Part shown: positions 6,308 to 6,737 of the stretch, one piece after another
Layout: each line of letters opens with the position of its first letter
Position numbering within the stretch: position 1 is the first letter of the stretch
NCBI GenBank assembly: GCA_937952875.1
Contig: CALFDI010000034.1
Coordinates: forward strand, 1-6,737
Direction: 5' to 3'
DNA length: 6,737 bases
Origin: an uncultured Verrucomicrobiales bacterium
GTDB lineage: Bacteria > Verrucomicrobiota > Verrucomicrobiia > Verrucomicrobiales > Akkermansiaceae
The notes under the pieces: model-generated
Database searches by the model: none
The model's input: the letters and a program-made list of their open reading frames with translations, nothing else
Told to the model about the DNA's origin: nothing
Made by a program: the position numbers and the translations under genes

Positions 6308-6737
6308 ATGCTCTCCCAAGACATCATTGATCTTTTTTCTCTCCCTGGGAAGAGCTCTACAGTCTCTGAAATCAACAGTGGACTGATCAACTCTACATAT
6401 AGAGTCACACGGCGCACAGACAGTGATAGCACTCTCAGTTTTATTTTCCAGCGCATCAATCAGAGCGTATTTCAGAATGCTGAAGCTGTGATGCAAAATA
6501 TCGCACATGTCACTCAACATTTATCTCTCAAATCCTGCGATACACCGAAACTCAGCCTTATTCCACTTGCTAGCGGCGAGAATTACTACAAATCTAATAA
6601 TAACGATATTTGGCGATGCTACACAGCCATCGAAGATTGTGTTACCTATGACGTCGCTCGTAACAAAAATCAGGCCTATGAAGCCGCTCGAGCCTTCGGA
6701 CAATTCATCGTTGATCTCTCCGATTTAGATCCTGGCC
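6308..6737 (+). CDS. Phosphotransferase (APH/N-acetylhexosamine kinase-like), N-terminal part
   Basis: This is an open frame of 143 codons from ATG 6308 to the right edge. The N-terminus follows the small-lobe pattern of the aminoglycoside phosphotransferase/choline kinase fold. EINSGLINSTYRV (21-33) is the glycine-loop strand, FIFQRIN (45-51) is the next strand, and VFQNAEAVMQNIAHVTQHL (54-72) is the helix that follows. IWRCYTAIEDCVTYD (101-115) and QAYEAARAFGQFIVDLSDL (122-140) close the visible part. From memory this resembles N-acetylhexosamine 1-kinase (NahK)-like proteins more than antibiotic-resistance enzymes: QRIN, WR.Y..IE and QAYEAA.AFG are features I associate with that group. The catalytic loop lies beyond the window, so activity cannot be judged. 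It is probably in an operon with the carbonic anhydrase gene. A sugar-1-phosphate product would suit the nucleotide-sugar theme of ugd. Confidence 0.8.
   Translation, partial: MLSQDIIDLFSLPGKSSTVSEINSGLINSTYRVTRRTDSDSTLSFIFQRINQSVFQNAEAVMQNIAHVTQHLSLKSCDTPKLSLIPLASGENYYKSNNNDIWRCYTAIEDCVTYDVARNKNQAYEAARAFGQFIVDLSDLDPG

Noticed and set aside
6230..6520. Minus-strand frame overlapping the end of the carbonic anhydrase gene and the kinase start
   Set aside because: The plus-strand reading gives a phosphotransferase N-terminus running open to the edge; this frame has no recognisable feature.
6507..6728. 73-codon plus-strand frame
   Set aside because: It is an alternative frame inside the phosphotransferase-like gene, which has coherent family motifs.
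1..6737. tRNA, rRNA, CRISPR array, insertion sequence or attachment site
   Set aside because: I saw no regularly spaced repeats, no transposase-like frame, no terminal inverted repeats and no tRNA-like cloverleaf; the window is almost filled by protein genes.

Overview
The window is bacterial and gene-dense. Eight genes lie on the minus strand (about 1-5581) and two on the plus strand (5691 to the right edge), and the two sets diverge from a 109-bp intergenic region. The protein set is a stand-alone CysC, a CysD/CysN pair, an animal-type UDP-glucose dehydrogenase, a GbsR/MarR-type regulator and an RfaH-like NusG paralogue. Together with AT-rich gene starts that almost all lack a Shine-Dalgarno sequence, this suggests the PVC/Bacteroidota side of the tree. 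Verrucomicrobiota (Opitutae-like) is my best guess. It comes from recalled family resemblance, not from a search, and is held with low confidence.

Minus strand, in transcription order: ugd (UDP-glucose 6-dehydrogenase, 5581-4199); a GbsR/MarR-type regulator (4147-3638); an RfaH-like NusG paralogue (3645-3085, overlapping the regulator by 8 bp); a 169-bp leader; cysC (APS kinase, 2915-2319); a nucleotidyltransferase-fold protein (2311-1796) overlapping a 73-codon gene (1799-1578) by 4 bp; cysD (1458-553); and the start of cysN (490-1, cut by the left edge). Plus strand: a beta-carbonic anhydrase (5691-6296), followed after 11 bp by the first 143 codons of a phosphotransferase/sugar-kinase-like protein cut by the right edge.

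CysD and CysN form ATP sulfurylase, which makes APS. CysC phosphorylates APS to PAPS. Ugd makes UDP-glucuronate, a polysaccharide precursor. No PAPS reductase is visible. RfaH-type proteins usually control long polysaccharide operons, so the locus fits PAPS supply for a sulfated surface polysaccharide. Assimilatory sulfate use cannot be excluded.

The most interesting signals are non-coding. (1) An ops-like element, GGCGGTAGCTT on the minus strand (2926-2936), lies just before the likely cysC start and downstream of the RfaH-like gene. It matches 10 of the 11 bases of the enterobacterial ops core as I recall it. (2) Two near-identical 18-bp palindromes, GTTCAAT(TT/AA)AAAATGAAC, lie before the regulator gene (4178-4195) and between the RfaH-like gene and cysC (3050-3067). 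They look like operators for the GbsR/MarR-type protein. Together these suggest a two-layer switch, a repressor plus a specialised antiterminator, controlling PAPS synthesis. The nucleotidyltransferase/small-protein pair between cysC and cysD is a possible toxin-antitoxin-like module.
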